Shown: positions 1-7,372, counted from the stretch's first letter. The stretch is DNA of 13,751 bases from CAZHOV01 sp964534315 (GCA_964534315.1 CAZHOV010000152.1:1-13751); one strand, 5' to 3'. Made by a program: numbers and translations. Notes: generated by a model from the sequence alone, not told the origin.

Positions 1-109
1 TTTTTTTAATTATTAGGTTCTTTTTCAATCCTTTGAACCCAAACCTCACGTTAATATAAAACGGGGAAATGCTTCTATTGTAAAATTCAGGATATTTCAC
101 ATTGCATAA

Positions 110-3100
110 TTACGCTAACTCTATCACCATATCATCCTGCTCTACCAGCGTCTTTTCCCCCAGGTGGATTTTCTTGACTTTCCCTTTCATTGGAGAAGTA
201 ATGGTTGTTTCCATTTTCATGGCTTCGACAACAAATAGCGGAGTATTGACCGCCACTTCTTGCCCTTCCTCCACCAAAATCTTTGAGATACTTCCTTGGA
301 GGGGCACTCCGATCTCTGTTTCTTTTTCGGCTTTTCTATGGACTACGGTCTCTGCCTGAATATTCAGGTCTTGCACCGATACAGAACGATTCTGGCCGTT
401 TAGTTGAAAAGAAACAAAGCGATTCCCTTTATCATCCGGAGCAGTTTTATTCAAGTACTTGATCAATAAATTTTTACCCTGATCCAACTCTACCATTATT
501 TCTTCATTTTGCTCTAAGCCGTAGAAAAAGGCGGGAGTCGGAACATTAAAAACCTGGCCGTATTGATTGATGTGGTCCATAAATTCGCGGAACACCTTTG
601 GGTAAAGCTTAAAGGAAAGAAAATCTCGGAGTTGCACATCAGGCCCAAATTCTTTTTCGAAAATCTTGTACTCCGCCTCAAAATCGATAGGCTGTAGATG
701 AGCATTCGGACGATTGGTATATGGCTCCTCTCCTTTCAAAACCATCTTCTGAAATTCCTCCGGAAAACCACCTTTAATCTGCCCCAGATCACCGCGCATC
801 AATGCTTTAGTACTATCGGGAAAAGCCAGGGTATATCCTTTTTCCAGCACATCCTCCTTTGTCAATCCATTGGATGTCATAAACATGGCCAAATCACCTA
901 CCACTTTGGAGGAAGGAGTTACTTTTACCAAGTCCCCAAATAACTCATTGGCAATGCGGTAGTTTTGCTTAATCGTTTCAAACTTATCTTCCAGTCCTAG
1001 TGCTCTGGCTTGAGGTCGCAGATTGGAATACTGTCCTCCCGGAATCTCGTGCTCAAATACTTCAGCCGTACCTGCTTTCAACTCTGTTTCAAAAGGATAA
1101 TAATACTTCCGTACTGCTTCCCAATAAATAGAATAATCATTTAGGGAATCCAAACTAATCTGGTTTTCCCGTTTATGTCCTTCCATCATGGCAACAACCG
1201 AGTTGAAATTGGGCTGGGAAGTCAGGCCAGACATAGAGCTTAGCGCCACATCCAATACATCAACGCCTTGTTCGATGGCCTTCATGTAGGTAGCAGATTG
1301 AAGAGAGGAAGTATCATGGGTATGTAAATGGATAGGGATATGCACGGTATTTTTTAATTCTCCTACCAACACCTCTGCAGCCCTGGGCTTTAATAGCCCG
1401 GCCATATCCTTTATAGCAATCAGGTGGGCACCTTCATCTTCCAGTTCTTTTGCGAGATCCAGGTAGTATTGAAGGTCGAATTTGGTTTTTGAGGGGTTCG
1501 TGATATCTCCGGTATAACAGATACAGGCTTCAGCCAGGGAGTTGGTTCGTTCCCGAACGGCTTTGATACTCACTTTCATCGCTTCCACCCAATTTAGAGA
1601 ATCAAAAATGCGGAAAATGTCGATTCCCGTTTCAGCTGCTTCCTCCACAAACTTTTCAATCAAATTGTCAGGGTAAGCGGTATATCCTACTGCATTAGAA
1701 CCTCTCAACAGCATTTGGAAAAGAATATTCGGAATGGCTTCCCGCAGCATTTCGAGGCGTCTCCAGGGACATTCCTTCAGGAATCGCAAGGCCACATCGA
1801 AAGTAGCTCCTCCCCATACTTCCATGGAGAACACACTGCCCGCATGATTTTTGGCAAAACTTTCCGCTACTTTCAGCATATCAAGCGTCCGCATCCGGGT
1901 AGCCAGCAGCGACTGGTGGGCATCTCGGAAAGTAGTATCGGTATAATGAATGCGGTGATCTGCTTTGAGCCAGTCGACAAACGCATCTCTTCCCATTTCC
2001 TGTAATAAATTTCGCGTTCCTTTGGGATAAGGGGCAGAGGTGTCAAATAACGGCACCTTTGGGGTCCTGAATTCAACATTTTCATCGACCGCTTTGATGT
2101 CCGGATTTCCATTGACGATGACATTGCCCAAATAGCGCAACATTTTGGTACCGCGGTCTTTCCAACCGGGAGGGGCCAAAAGTTCAGGGTTGGAATCAAT
2201 AAAGCCCACGGTTGCCTCTCCCTTGACAAAGGTTTCATTCCGAAGCAGGTTTAAAAGAAATCCAATATTGGTTCGTACCCCACGAATCCGAAACTCTCTC
2301 AATGCCCGGTGAAGTCGCTGGGAAGCTCCTTTCAAGGTTCGACCACTGGCAGTAACTTTTACCAGCATACTATCAAAAAAAGGAGATATTTTAGCCCCGG
2401 CATAGGCACTTCCTGCATCCAGACGGATCCCCATACCACTGGCCGATCGATAGGCTACGAGCGTCCCATAATCCGGTTTAAATCCATTGGAAGGGTCTTC
2501 AGTAGTGATCCTACACTGAATAGCATAACCATTGAGCGGCACATCAGCTTGCTCTTTGAGAAAAATCGACCGGTGATCCAGAGTATACCCCATGGCAACC
2601 AGGATCTGAGATCGCACCAGATCTACGCCGGTCACTGCCTCTGTAATGGTATGCTCAACTTGTATCCTGGGGTTGACCTCAATAAAATAGATATTTTCAT
2701 CTTTATCGACCAAAAACTCAACAGTCCCCGCATGACTATAATTTACGGCTCTTGCCAGGCGAAGGGCGTATTCATAAAGCCTTTCTTTTGTTTCTTGCCT
2801 GATCGTAGGACAGGGCGCAATCTCCACCACCTTTTGGAAACGACGCTGAACGGAACAATCCCGCTCATATAAATGCACCAGATTTCCTTGCTTATCACCA
2901 AGAATCTGTACCTCCAGGTGTTTGGGGTTTTCGATAAACTTTTCCAGAAAAACAGTTCCGTCTCCGAAAGCTGTCTTGGCCTCTCTGCTCGCCTCAATAT
3001 AGCCTTTGGTCAGGCTTTTTTCATCCCGGACTACCCGCATTCCGCGTCCTCCTCCGCCCGCTGCCGCTTTTATCATTACAGGGTAGCCTATTCTATTTGC

Positions 3101-3556
3101 TTCTTCTAAGGCAATCTGCTCATTAGTCAATGGCCGCTGACTGTCTTCGATCAATGGGATATCCAATTCTCTCGCTAATACCTTGGCTTGAACCTTATCC
3201 CCTAATCGCTCCATTACTTCAGGGGCTGGTCCGACAAATGTAATACCCGCTTCCCGACATCTCCGGGCAAACGCCACATTTTCAGAAAGAAACCCATAAC
3301 CCGGATGTATTGCCTCTACCCCATTCTTTAGCGCCACATGAATAATTTCTTCAATATCCAGATAAGGCTTCAACGGGTCGTCATCAGCCCCAATTTGGTA
3401 GGCTTCATCTGCCTTGTAACGGTGCAAAGAGTACCGGTCTTCGTAAGTGTAAATAGCAACAGTTCTAATATCCAATTCGGAAGCTGCCCGCAAGACCCGA
3501 ATAGCGATCTCGCCCCGATTGGCGACCATTAATTTGTTGAAGCGCTTTAATTCCAT
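110..3556 (-). CDS. pyc: Pyruvate carboxylase (single-chain, biotin-dependent)
   Basis: This cytosolic enzyme carboxylates pyruvate to oxaloacetate using ATP and bicarbonate, which refills the TCA cycle and feeds gluconeogenesis. The 1148-residue product has the full single-chain order. The N-terminal biotin carboxylase (about 1-455) shows the glycine-rich ATP loop KAAAGGGGRGMR (163-174), ERDCSVQRR (231-239) and EVNPRIQVEH (293-302). The carboxyltransferase (about 535-800) shows DTTFRDAHQSLLATR from D540, the expected carboxylated lysine K716 in AIKDMAG, and metal-binding HTHD with H745 and H747. The C-terminal biotinyl domain has EAMKM, with K1114 as the biotin site. Length matches the family (about 1150). 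I start at ATG 3556 (MELKRFNKLMVANRGE). The frame stays open for 29 more codons upstream, but that stretch is encoded by the 7-bp repeats and does not look like protein. No Shine-Dalgarno site is visible. No key residue is missing. The identification is firm. Confidence 0.97.
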   Translation of the reverse strand: MELKRFNKLMVANRGEIAIRVLRAASELDIRTVAIYTYEDRYSLHRYKADEAYQIGADDDPLKPYLDIEEIIHVALKNGVEAIHPGYGFLSENVAFARRCREAGITFVGPAPEVMERLGDKVQAKVLARELDIPLIEDSQRPLTNEQIALEEANRIGYPVMIKAAAGGGGRGMRVVRDEKSLTKGYIEASREAKTAFGDGTVFLEKFIENPKHLEVQILGDKQGNLVHLYERDCSVQRRFQKVVEIAPCPTIRQETKERLYEYALRLARAVNYSHAGTVEFLVDKDENIYFIEVNPRIQVEHTITEAVTGVDLVRSQILVAMGYTLDHRSIFLKEQADVPLNGYAIQCRITTEDPSNGFKPDYGTLVAYRSASGMGIRLDAGSAYAGAKISPFFDSMLVKVTASGRTLKGASQRLHRALREFRIRGVRTNIGFLLNLLRNETFVKGEATVGFIDSNPELLAPPGWKDRGTKMLRYLGNVIVNGNPDIKAVDENVEFRTPKVPLFDTSAPYPKGTRNLLQEMGRDAFVDWLKADHRIHYTDTTFRDAHQSLLATRMRTLDMLKVAESFAKNHAGSVFSMEVWGGATFDVALRFLKECPWRRLEMLREAIPNILFQMLLRGSNAVGYTAYPDNLIEKFVEEAAETGIDIFRIFDSLNWVEAMKVSIKAVRERTNSLAEACICYTGDITNPSKTKFDLQYYLDLAKELEDEGAHLIAIKDMAGLLKPRAAEVLVGELKNTVHIPIHLHTHDTSSLQSATYMKAIEQGVDVLDVALSSMSGLTSQPNFNSVVAMMEGHKRENQISLDSLNDYSIYWEAVRKYYYPFETELKAGTAEVFEHEIPGGQYSNLRPQARALGLEDKFETIKQNYRIANELFGDLVKVTPSSKVVGDLAMFMTSNGLTKEDVLEKGYTLAFPDSTKALMRGDLGQIKGGFPEEFQKMVLKGEEPYTNRPNAHLQPIDFEAEYKIFEKEFGPDVQLRDFLSFKLYPKVFREFMDHINQYGQVFNVPTPAFFYGLEQNEEIMVELDQGKNLLIKYLNKTAPDDKGNRFVSFQLNGQNRSVSVQDLNIQAETVVHRKAEKETEIGVPLQGSISKILVEEGQEVAVNTPLFVVEAMKMETTITSPMKGKVKKIHLGEKTLVEQDDMVIELA

Positions 3557-3577
3557 AGTGATGTATGTGGGTTTAAG

Positions 3578-3602
3578 AATGTGCAATGTGCAATGTGCAA
3601 TG
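3578..3602. repeat. Perfect 7-bp tandem array, unit GTGCAAT (= ATTGCAC)
   Basis: Three perfect GTGCAAT units occupy 3581-3601, with a partial unit AAT before and G after. The array lies 22-46 nt upstream of the pyc start, so it is probably in the 5' untranslated leader. The same heptamer, read on the other strand, dominates the array at 5788-5843. It resembles the short tandemly repeated repetitive (STRR) heptamers described in cyanobacteria, but the sequence relationship to those is not established. Confidence 0.9.
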
Positions 3603-3726
3603 AAATAAAGTAAACAACCTTTATTCCACAGAACCAATTGCATTAAAGTACAAATTGTTTAGAATATATGGTATTTTTAAGTATGAAAGATGGAGGCATC
3701 TCCAAAAACTTGGGATGAACGTTGTT

Positions 3727-3774
3727 AAAATCCGCGAAAATCTGCCTAATCCGTTTCCTCCGTGTTCCATCCTG
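3727..3774. repeat. Degenerate ~9-11 bp tandem repeat (ATCCGCG / ATCTGCC / ATCCGTT type)
   Basis: Successive words AATCCGCGA, AAATCTGCCT, AATCCGTTTC, CTCCGTGTTC and ATCCTG align as a decayed tandem repeat of about 10 bp. From memory, very similar ATCTGCG/ATCCGTG strings recur between genes in Bacteroidota and other phyla. I could not search to confirm that, so the family assignment is inference. Confidence 0.6.
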
Positions 3775-3781
3775 TTTTTTA

Positions 3782-3812
3782 CTTTGCGATCTCTAAGTCT
3801 TCGCGAGAAACC
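3782..3812. repeat. Degenerate CTTTGCG / TCTTCGCG repeat
   Basis: CTTTGCGAT, CTCTAAGTCT and TCGCGAGAAACC read as three decayed copies of a unit of about 10 bp. This is a different unit from the neighbouring ATCCGCG array. It is adjacent to that array and, from memory, resembles another dispersed intergenic repeat type. Support is moderate because the copies are diverged. Confidence 0.5.
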
Positions 3813-3945
3813 AAAAAACCTTCTTAAATTTTTTGTTTTCCATGTAGTCCAGTGGGGACGTAGTCGCGAAAAGTTTCATTTTATTTTCATTCTTTTTTAA
3901 TTTACATTTCATTTAATTTTTTTCATTCTTCATATTTTTTAATCC

Positions 3946-5154
3946 ATGACTCAGGACTCAAGACTCAAGACTACAACATTCGAATCGCTTTGCGTCAAAG
4001 AACAACCGGCAAAAATTACCACTCAGCCGCATCAATTACCCATTTACCCAACTTCTTCTTTCCGGCTCGGTTCGGTAGAGCAGGGCATGGCTATTTTTAG
4101 CGGTGAACAAAAAGGCGATGTGTACAGCCGTTATGGGAACCCTACTATCGCCAGTTTAGAGAAAAAAGTAGCTGCCCTGGAAGGCTATGGTCTGGATATC
4201 CAACCTAAAGCGGTGATGTTCAGCTCTGGGATGGCTGCTATTTCTACTTTAATGATGAGTCAGTTGACAGCCGGAGATAAAGTGCTTACCCAAGGGAATT
4301 TATATGGCGGAACAACCGAACTATTGGTAAAGGTGCTTGCTCCCTTGGGCATCAAACCCATATTTACCAACTTAAAAGACCTGAATAATATTGAACAGCA
4401 TTTGAAGCAAGACAAGTCGATCAAACTGTTATATTGCGAATCACCTGCCAATCCCACCCTTGCTTGCATTGATCTAGAAGCCATTAGCAAACTGGCAAAG
4501 CAATACGGTTGTAAAACAGCCATTGACAACACCTTCCCTACTCCCTATTTACAGCAACCTTTCCGTTTTGGTATTGATTACGTAGTGCATTCGACAACCA
4601 AATACCTGAACGGACATGGCAATTCCATTGCCGGAATGGTAGTGGTCAGAGATGGGGAAAACGACCACTATAAGGTGTGGCAATCGATGAAGCTGATAGG
4701 GACGAACAGCAATCCTTTCGATGCCTGGATGCTCAATAACGGACTCAAAACGCTACCATTGCGTATGGATAAGCATTGCTCCAACGCCCAACAAATTGCT
4801 GAATATCTGGAAAAACACCACAAAGTTGCTCATGTCAACTATCCAGGACTAACCTCCCACCCTGATCATCACACAGCAAAAAAGCAAATGAAAGCCTTTG
4901 GGGGCATGATCAGTTTTGAGCTCAAAGGCGGATTGGAAAAAGGAATGGAGTTTATGAATAAAATTCAATTCTGTACGATGGCCCCTACCCTCGGCGATAT
5001 CGATACCCTTATTCTACATCCTGCATCCTCTTCGCATATCAACGTGGATAAAGAAGTGCGACTCAGAAATGGCATCACTGATGGATTGATTCGCATATCG
5101 GTAGGTATCGAGCATGTAGAAGATATTATTGCCGATTTGGAGCAAGCGCTTTAA
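3946..5154 (+). CDS. Cys/Met-metabolism PLP-dependent enzyme (trans-sulfuration family)
   Basis: This is a 402-residue fold-type I PLP enzyme of the cystathionine gamma-synthase/lyase family, which makes or breaks the C-S bond of cystathionine, homocysteine or methionine. Visible motifs are SRYGNP (61-66), which contacts the cofactor phosphate of the partner subunit; SSGMAA (93-98); LYGGT (119-123); D194, which pairs with the pyridine nitrogen; the Schiff-base lysine K219 in HSTTKYLNGH; and R383 in LIRISVGIE, expected to hold the substrate carboxylate. G122 stands where methionine gamma-lyases usually carry a catalytic cysteine, so a canonical methionine gamma-lyase is unlikely. Cystathionine gamma-lyase, gamma-synthase or an acyl-homoserine sulfhydrylase remain possible. 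The start is fixed: a TAA at 3940-3942 is in frame just upstream, and the next in-frame ATG is residue 48, after conserved sequence. The first ten codons come from a heptamer array. Its stop overlaps that of the convergent gene. Confidence 0.93.
   Translation: MTQDSRLKTTTFESLCVKEQPAKITTQPHQLPIYPTSSFRLGSVEQGMAIFSGEQKGDVYSRYGNPTIASLEKKVAALEGYGLDIQPKAVMFSSGMAAISTLMMSQLTAGDKVLTQGNLYGGTTELLVKVLAPLGIKPIFTNLKDLNNIEQHLKQDKSIKLLYCESPANPTLACIDLEAISKLAKQYGCKTAIDNTFPTPYLQQPFRFGIDYVVHSTTKYLNGHGNSIAGMVVVRDGENDHYKVWQSMKLIGTNSNPFDAWMLNNGLKTLPLRMDKHCSNAQQIAEYLEKHHKVAHVNYPGLTSHPDHHTAKKQMKAFGGMISFELKGGLEKGMEFMNKIQFCTMAPTLGDIDTLILHPASSSHINVDKEVRLRNGITDGLIRISVGIEHVEDIIADLEQAL
3948..3975. repeat. 7-bp tandem array GACTCAA over a start codon
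   Basis: Four consecutive heptamers, GACTCAG, GACTCAA, GACTCAA and GACTACA, begin at the G of the ATG (3946-3948) of the PLP enzyme. They encode most of its first ten residues (MTQDSRLKTT), which lie ahead of the recognisable family sequence starting near FESLCVKEQP. The period is 7, so it does not match codon phase; each unit shifts frame relative to the last. Confidence 0.85.
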
Positions 5155-5642
5155 CGGGGCAACTCCAATACTTCCAAATTAGCGATTCTACCATCCGACA
5201 ATTCAAAGCGGACTGCTGTCCGCACTTTATGAAAACCATGCTTGCCAATGGCTCCGGGATTAATGTGAAGGAGGCCAAATTTTTTATCGTTCATCACCTT
5301 GAGGATATGAGAATGTCCGCAGATAAATAACCTTGGCGGATTGGCCGCAATAAGTTCTCGCACTCGCTTGTTGTAGCGTCCCGGATAGCCACCTATGTGT
5401 GTCATCATTACATCGACACCTTCCAGTTCAAATCGCAGATCCTCGGGAAAGGTTCTGCGCATGGTAGCATCGTCGATATTCCCGTAAACCGCTCTCAATG
5501 GTTTGAAAGCCTCCAGGTTTTCTACCACTTCCATAGCACCTATATCTCCCGCATGCCAGATTTCATCCACTTCTGCAAAAAAGTCTAATGTCTGATCGTC
5601 GAGGTAGCTATGGGTATCGGAAAGTAGACCTATTTTTTTCAT
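5151..5642 (-). CDS. YfcE/MJ0936-family metallophosphoesterase
   Basis: This 163-residue protein is a small calcineurin-like phosphoesterase of the YfcE / MJ0936 type, a cytosolic two-metal phosphodiesterase family whose physiological substrate is usually unknown. The metal-ligand motifs are complete and in order: SDTH with D9 and H11, AGD with D33, GNID with N55 and D57, MTHIGG with H82, and GHSH with H110 and H112, followed by NPGA at 128-131. Length is normal for the family. The start is ATG 5642, immediately before the first beta strand (KKIGLLSDTH). It ends at TAA 5151-5153, overlapping the stop of the convergent PLP gene, so neither gene has room for a terminator between them. It lies 179 nt downstream of the 490-residue gene on the same strand, with a hairpin and repeat array in the gap, so co-transcription is uncertain. 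Confidence 0.93.
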   Translation of the reverse strand: MKKIGLLSDTHSYLDDQTLDFFAEVDEIWHAGDIGAMEVVENLEAFKPLRAVYGNIDDATMRRTFPEDLRFELEGVDVMMTHIGGYPGRYNKRVRELIAANPPRLFICGHSHILKVMNDKKFGLLHINPGAIGKHGFHKVRTAVRFELSDGRIANLEVLELPR

Positions 5643-5703
5643 CTCATAGTTAATTAATGTAGACGTATTTCAGTAAAAGATACTTGGGGATTATTTGGTT
5701 TGC

Positions 5704-5723
5704 CCCACCATTGAAATGGTGGG
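5704..5723. repeat. REP-like hairpin (CCCACCATT / AATGGTGGG)
   Basis: This is a perfect 9-bp inverted repeat with only two bases between the arms (effectively an 8-bp stem with a 4-nt loop). It is followed by a conserved-looking tail to about 5780 that contains a weak second inverted pair, AGCT-TT-AGCT (5766-5775). It has no T-run, so it is not a convincing terminator. It resembles the dispersed REP/BIME-like intergenic elements of Bacteroidota. Membership in a repeat family is inference. Confidence 0.6.
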
Positions 5724-5787
5724 TTGATAATTGTGTTCTTGCCAGGTAGTTTTCATTCTGGACCAAGCTTTAGCTCGTGATAGCCTT

Positions 5788-5843
5788 CATTGCACATTGC
5801 ACATTGCTCATTGTACATTGCTCATTCCTCATTGCTAATTGCC
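5788..5843. repeat. Eight-unit 7-bp array (CATTGCA/CATTGCT) running through a stop codon
   Basis: Eight consecutive heptamers read CATTGCA, CATTGCA, CATTGCT, CATTGTA, CATTGCT, CATTCCT, CATTGCT and AATTGCC. The first units hold the same ATTGCAC word as the array upstream of pyc. The array passes through the TGA stop of the minus-strand 490-residue gene (5822-5824), so its last three units encode that protein's final residues AISNEE. Decay increases toward the coding side. Confidence 0.9.
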
Positions 5844-7294
5844 AACTCCTTTTCCATTTCTTTTATCTTGGCATCTAACCAGCTTTGATTGAAAATGGTT
5901 TCAGCTTTGTCAACGTCTTTTTTTAAACGTTTGAGTTCTTTAAAAAGCTTTTCGGTGCTGATAAAGCCCAGATCTGTTTTGATCTGAAAGGCGCGACGAG
6001 CAAAGCGGATCAGATTGGAGAAGCCCTTGCGTCGATAGTCGGAGATTGTTTTGTTGCGATGTAGGTATTGTTTAAAAGACTCGGCCAGGGAGAGAAAGGA
6101 GTCAAATACATCGAGATCGTAATAGGTCCTCAATAAAAGTGCCTTGGCACCGAGGCTGTAGCGAATATCGGAATACTCTACCCTCTGAAGCAACTTCATC
6201 ACTTTTTCATATTCGCCAATTTCATAGTAATAGGCAGCTTTGTTATAGGTATAGGCATTTTCAGTAGCTTCAGGAGCAAGTTTACATTTATATTTTTCTA
6301 TAAACTTCCCAACCCAGTCTGTTTCATTTAACCGCAATCCCGTCGTTACAATATTTTTGTAATGCCATTCTGAAAGGTAACCTTCCTCGAAAAGCAGCCC
6401 TTTTTCTAATTGTTTTTGATAGATGAGAAACAACTCATTTAAAAATTGTAAGTTGCCCTGATTGATCCGCTCTACACAAAAATGGAGTAGATAGTTGTAA
6501 ATAGATTGAGATTCCTCGTGAGAAAAACCATCCAACAGATCGCTCAATTCCTGATGGATAGCATAGAAGGCATCCACATCTTCATTATAGACCATTTGAT
6601 AAATACGGAAGTAGATCAGAATAGCAGGAATATCCGTGTATTGAGATAGGTTTTGTTCCACTTCTTTATATACCGCTTCCACTAAAGAAGTATCATAATT
6701 GATCTTCAAAATTTTACTCCGGACCTTCATTTCACAAGCATCTTTCAGCTTTTCGGCTAAAAAGAAGCGGTCAAGGTGCTCTTGTTTTCGCTGTATACTA
6801 TGATCTTTCTGGTGCTTTTCCCGAATGGTGTAGTAGTAATCTGCCTCACTTGCTAAAAGATATAGCCGATGGTAGTATTGACTATCTTTAAGGGAGGCTC
6901 CAAAGGCCTGACGCTCAAACTTTTTTAGTTTTTTTTCGTATAATTTGTAAATCCCTTTTTTACGTAGTATTTTTAAAAAGGCCAAATTACGCTGAAAGGT
7001 ATCAGCTTGAACTTGCTCTTCAATTAAAAAGCGTTCCAATAACCGCTGGGCATAAGTAAAAATCAAAGCTAATTTTGCCTGGTCATGCTTTTCTGCTTCA
7101 AAGATAACCGTAAAAAGTTCATACCGATCACAATTTTGGGGAGAAAACCGTGGATACTGATCGCTCAAATACTGGATTAATTTGCGTACCCCATTATGTT
7201 TATTGAAGTAAGGGGAAAAGGCAAATTCCTTGAACCGTGTCATTTCTTTCCGGTCAAATAAGGAAATTATTTGTATAAGTTTATGCTCAAACAC
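5822..7294 (-). CDS. Hypothetical helical protein, 490 aa, GTG start
   Basis: I do not recognise a named function. The protein has no signal peptide and no membrane span. It is rich in Tyr, Phe, Leu, Lys and Glu, with many amphipathic helices and few Gly/Pro, as in a TPR-like alpha-solenoid. One TPR-like stretch reads NAYTYNKAAYYYEIGEYEKV (about 345-364). The N-terminus (LIQIISLFDRKEMTRFKEF, then SPYFNK) has the flavour of a Saprospiria-restricted family of cytosolic helical proteins, recalled from memory and not verified. The only plausible start is GTG at 7294: an in-frame TAG lies ten codons upstream and no ATG lies between, while the next internal Met (KEM) falls inside the first helices. 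The C-terminal AISNEE is encoded by a heptamer array. It is divergent from the giant gene, with 180 nt between the starts. It could be a scaffold or regulator; I assign none. Confidence 0.85.
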   Translation of the reverse strand: MFEHKLIQIISLFDRKEMTRFKEFAFSPYFNKHNGVRKLIQYLSDQYPRFSPQNCDRYELFTVIFEAEKHDQAKLALIFTYAQRLLERFLIEEQVQADTFQRNLAFLKILRKKGIYKLYEKKLKKFERQAFGASLKDSQYYHRLYLLASEADYYYTIREKHQKDHSIQRKQEHLDRFFLAEKLKDACEMKVRSKILKINYDTSLVEAVYKEVEQNLSQYTDIPAILIYFRIYQMVYNEDVDAFYAIHQELSDLLDGFSHEESQSIYNYLLHFCVERINQGNLQFLNELFLIYQKQLEKGLLFEEGYLSEWHYKNIVTTGLRLNETDWVGKFIEKYKCKLAPEATENAYTYNKAAYYYEIGEYEKVMKLLQRVEYSDIRYSLGAKALLLRTYYDLDVFDSFLSLAESFKQYLHRNKTISDYRRKGFSNLIRFARRAFQIKTDLGFISTEKLFKELKRLKKDVDKAETIFNQSWLDAKIKEMEKELAISNEE

Positions 7295-7372
7295 TATTTT
7301 TTTCTCAAATTTTAATAAACCCTATAGCATTGATTAACAGCACTATAAAAGATTAAAACAAGCCCTTTCACT

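Larger units (their letters stand above)
3557..3945. other. Gene-free gap made of short-period repeats
   Basis: This 389-nt region separates the divergent pyc and PLP-enzyme starts. I see no credible gene in it. An 81-codon plus-strand open frame (3655-3900) is low-complexity and runs through the repeats. From left to right it holds a perfect heptamer array (3578-3602), a degenerate ATCCGCG-type array (3727-3774), a degenerate CTTTGCG-type array (3782-3812), and a T-rich leader with four TTTCATT words starting at 3874, 3885, 3907 and 3921. The heptamer array over the PLP-enzyme start begins just past its right edge. No good TTTG / TAnnTTTG promoter was found for either flanking gene, although both must be transcribed from here. 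Confidence 0.7.

Noticed and set aside
6..45. Terminator after pyc formed by GGTTC / GAACC
   Set aside because: The stem is only 5 bp with a 14-nt loop, and on the pyc transcript strand it is followed by A-rich rather than T-rich sequence.
2309..2872. 187-codon plus-strand open frame antisense to pyc
   Set aside because: It lies wholly inside the biotin carboxylase coding sequence and its translation resembles no protein; it is a frame shadow of a conserved gene.
3557..3643. Upstream extension of pyruvate carboxylase by 29 residues
   Set aside because: The added residues come from the heptamer array, do not resemble biotin carboxylase N-termini, and ATG 3556 begins just before the conserved KLMVANRGE.
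3655..3900. 81-codon open frame in the pyc/PLP-enzyme gap
   Set aside because: It crosses two degenerate repeat arrays and a T-rich tract, its product is low-complexity, and no start signal is evident.
3578..3975. CRISPR array
   Set aside because: Units are 7-10 bp and directly tandem, with no spacers and no cas genes in the window.
3946..5154. Specific call of methionine gamma-lyase
   Set aside because: The usual catalytic cysteine after LYG is glycine (G122), so only the family-level assignment is safe.
5704..5723. Hairpin as terminator of the 490-residue gene
   Set aside because: It has no U-run on the transcript side and lies about 100 nt past the stop; the perfect short-centre stem fits a REP-like element better. 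A secondary role in transcript stability is not excluded.
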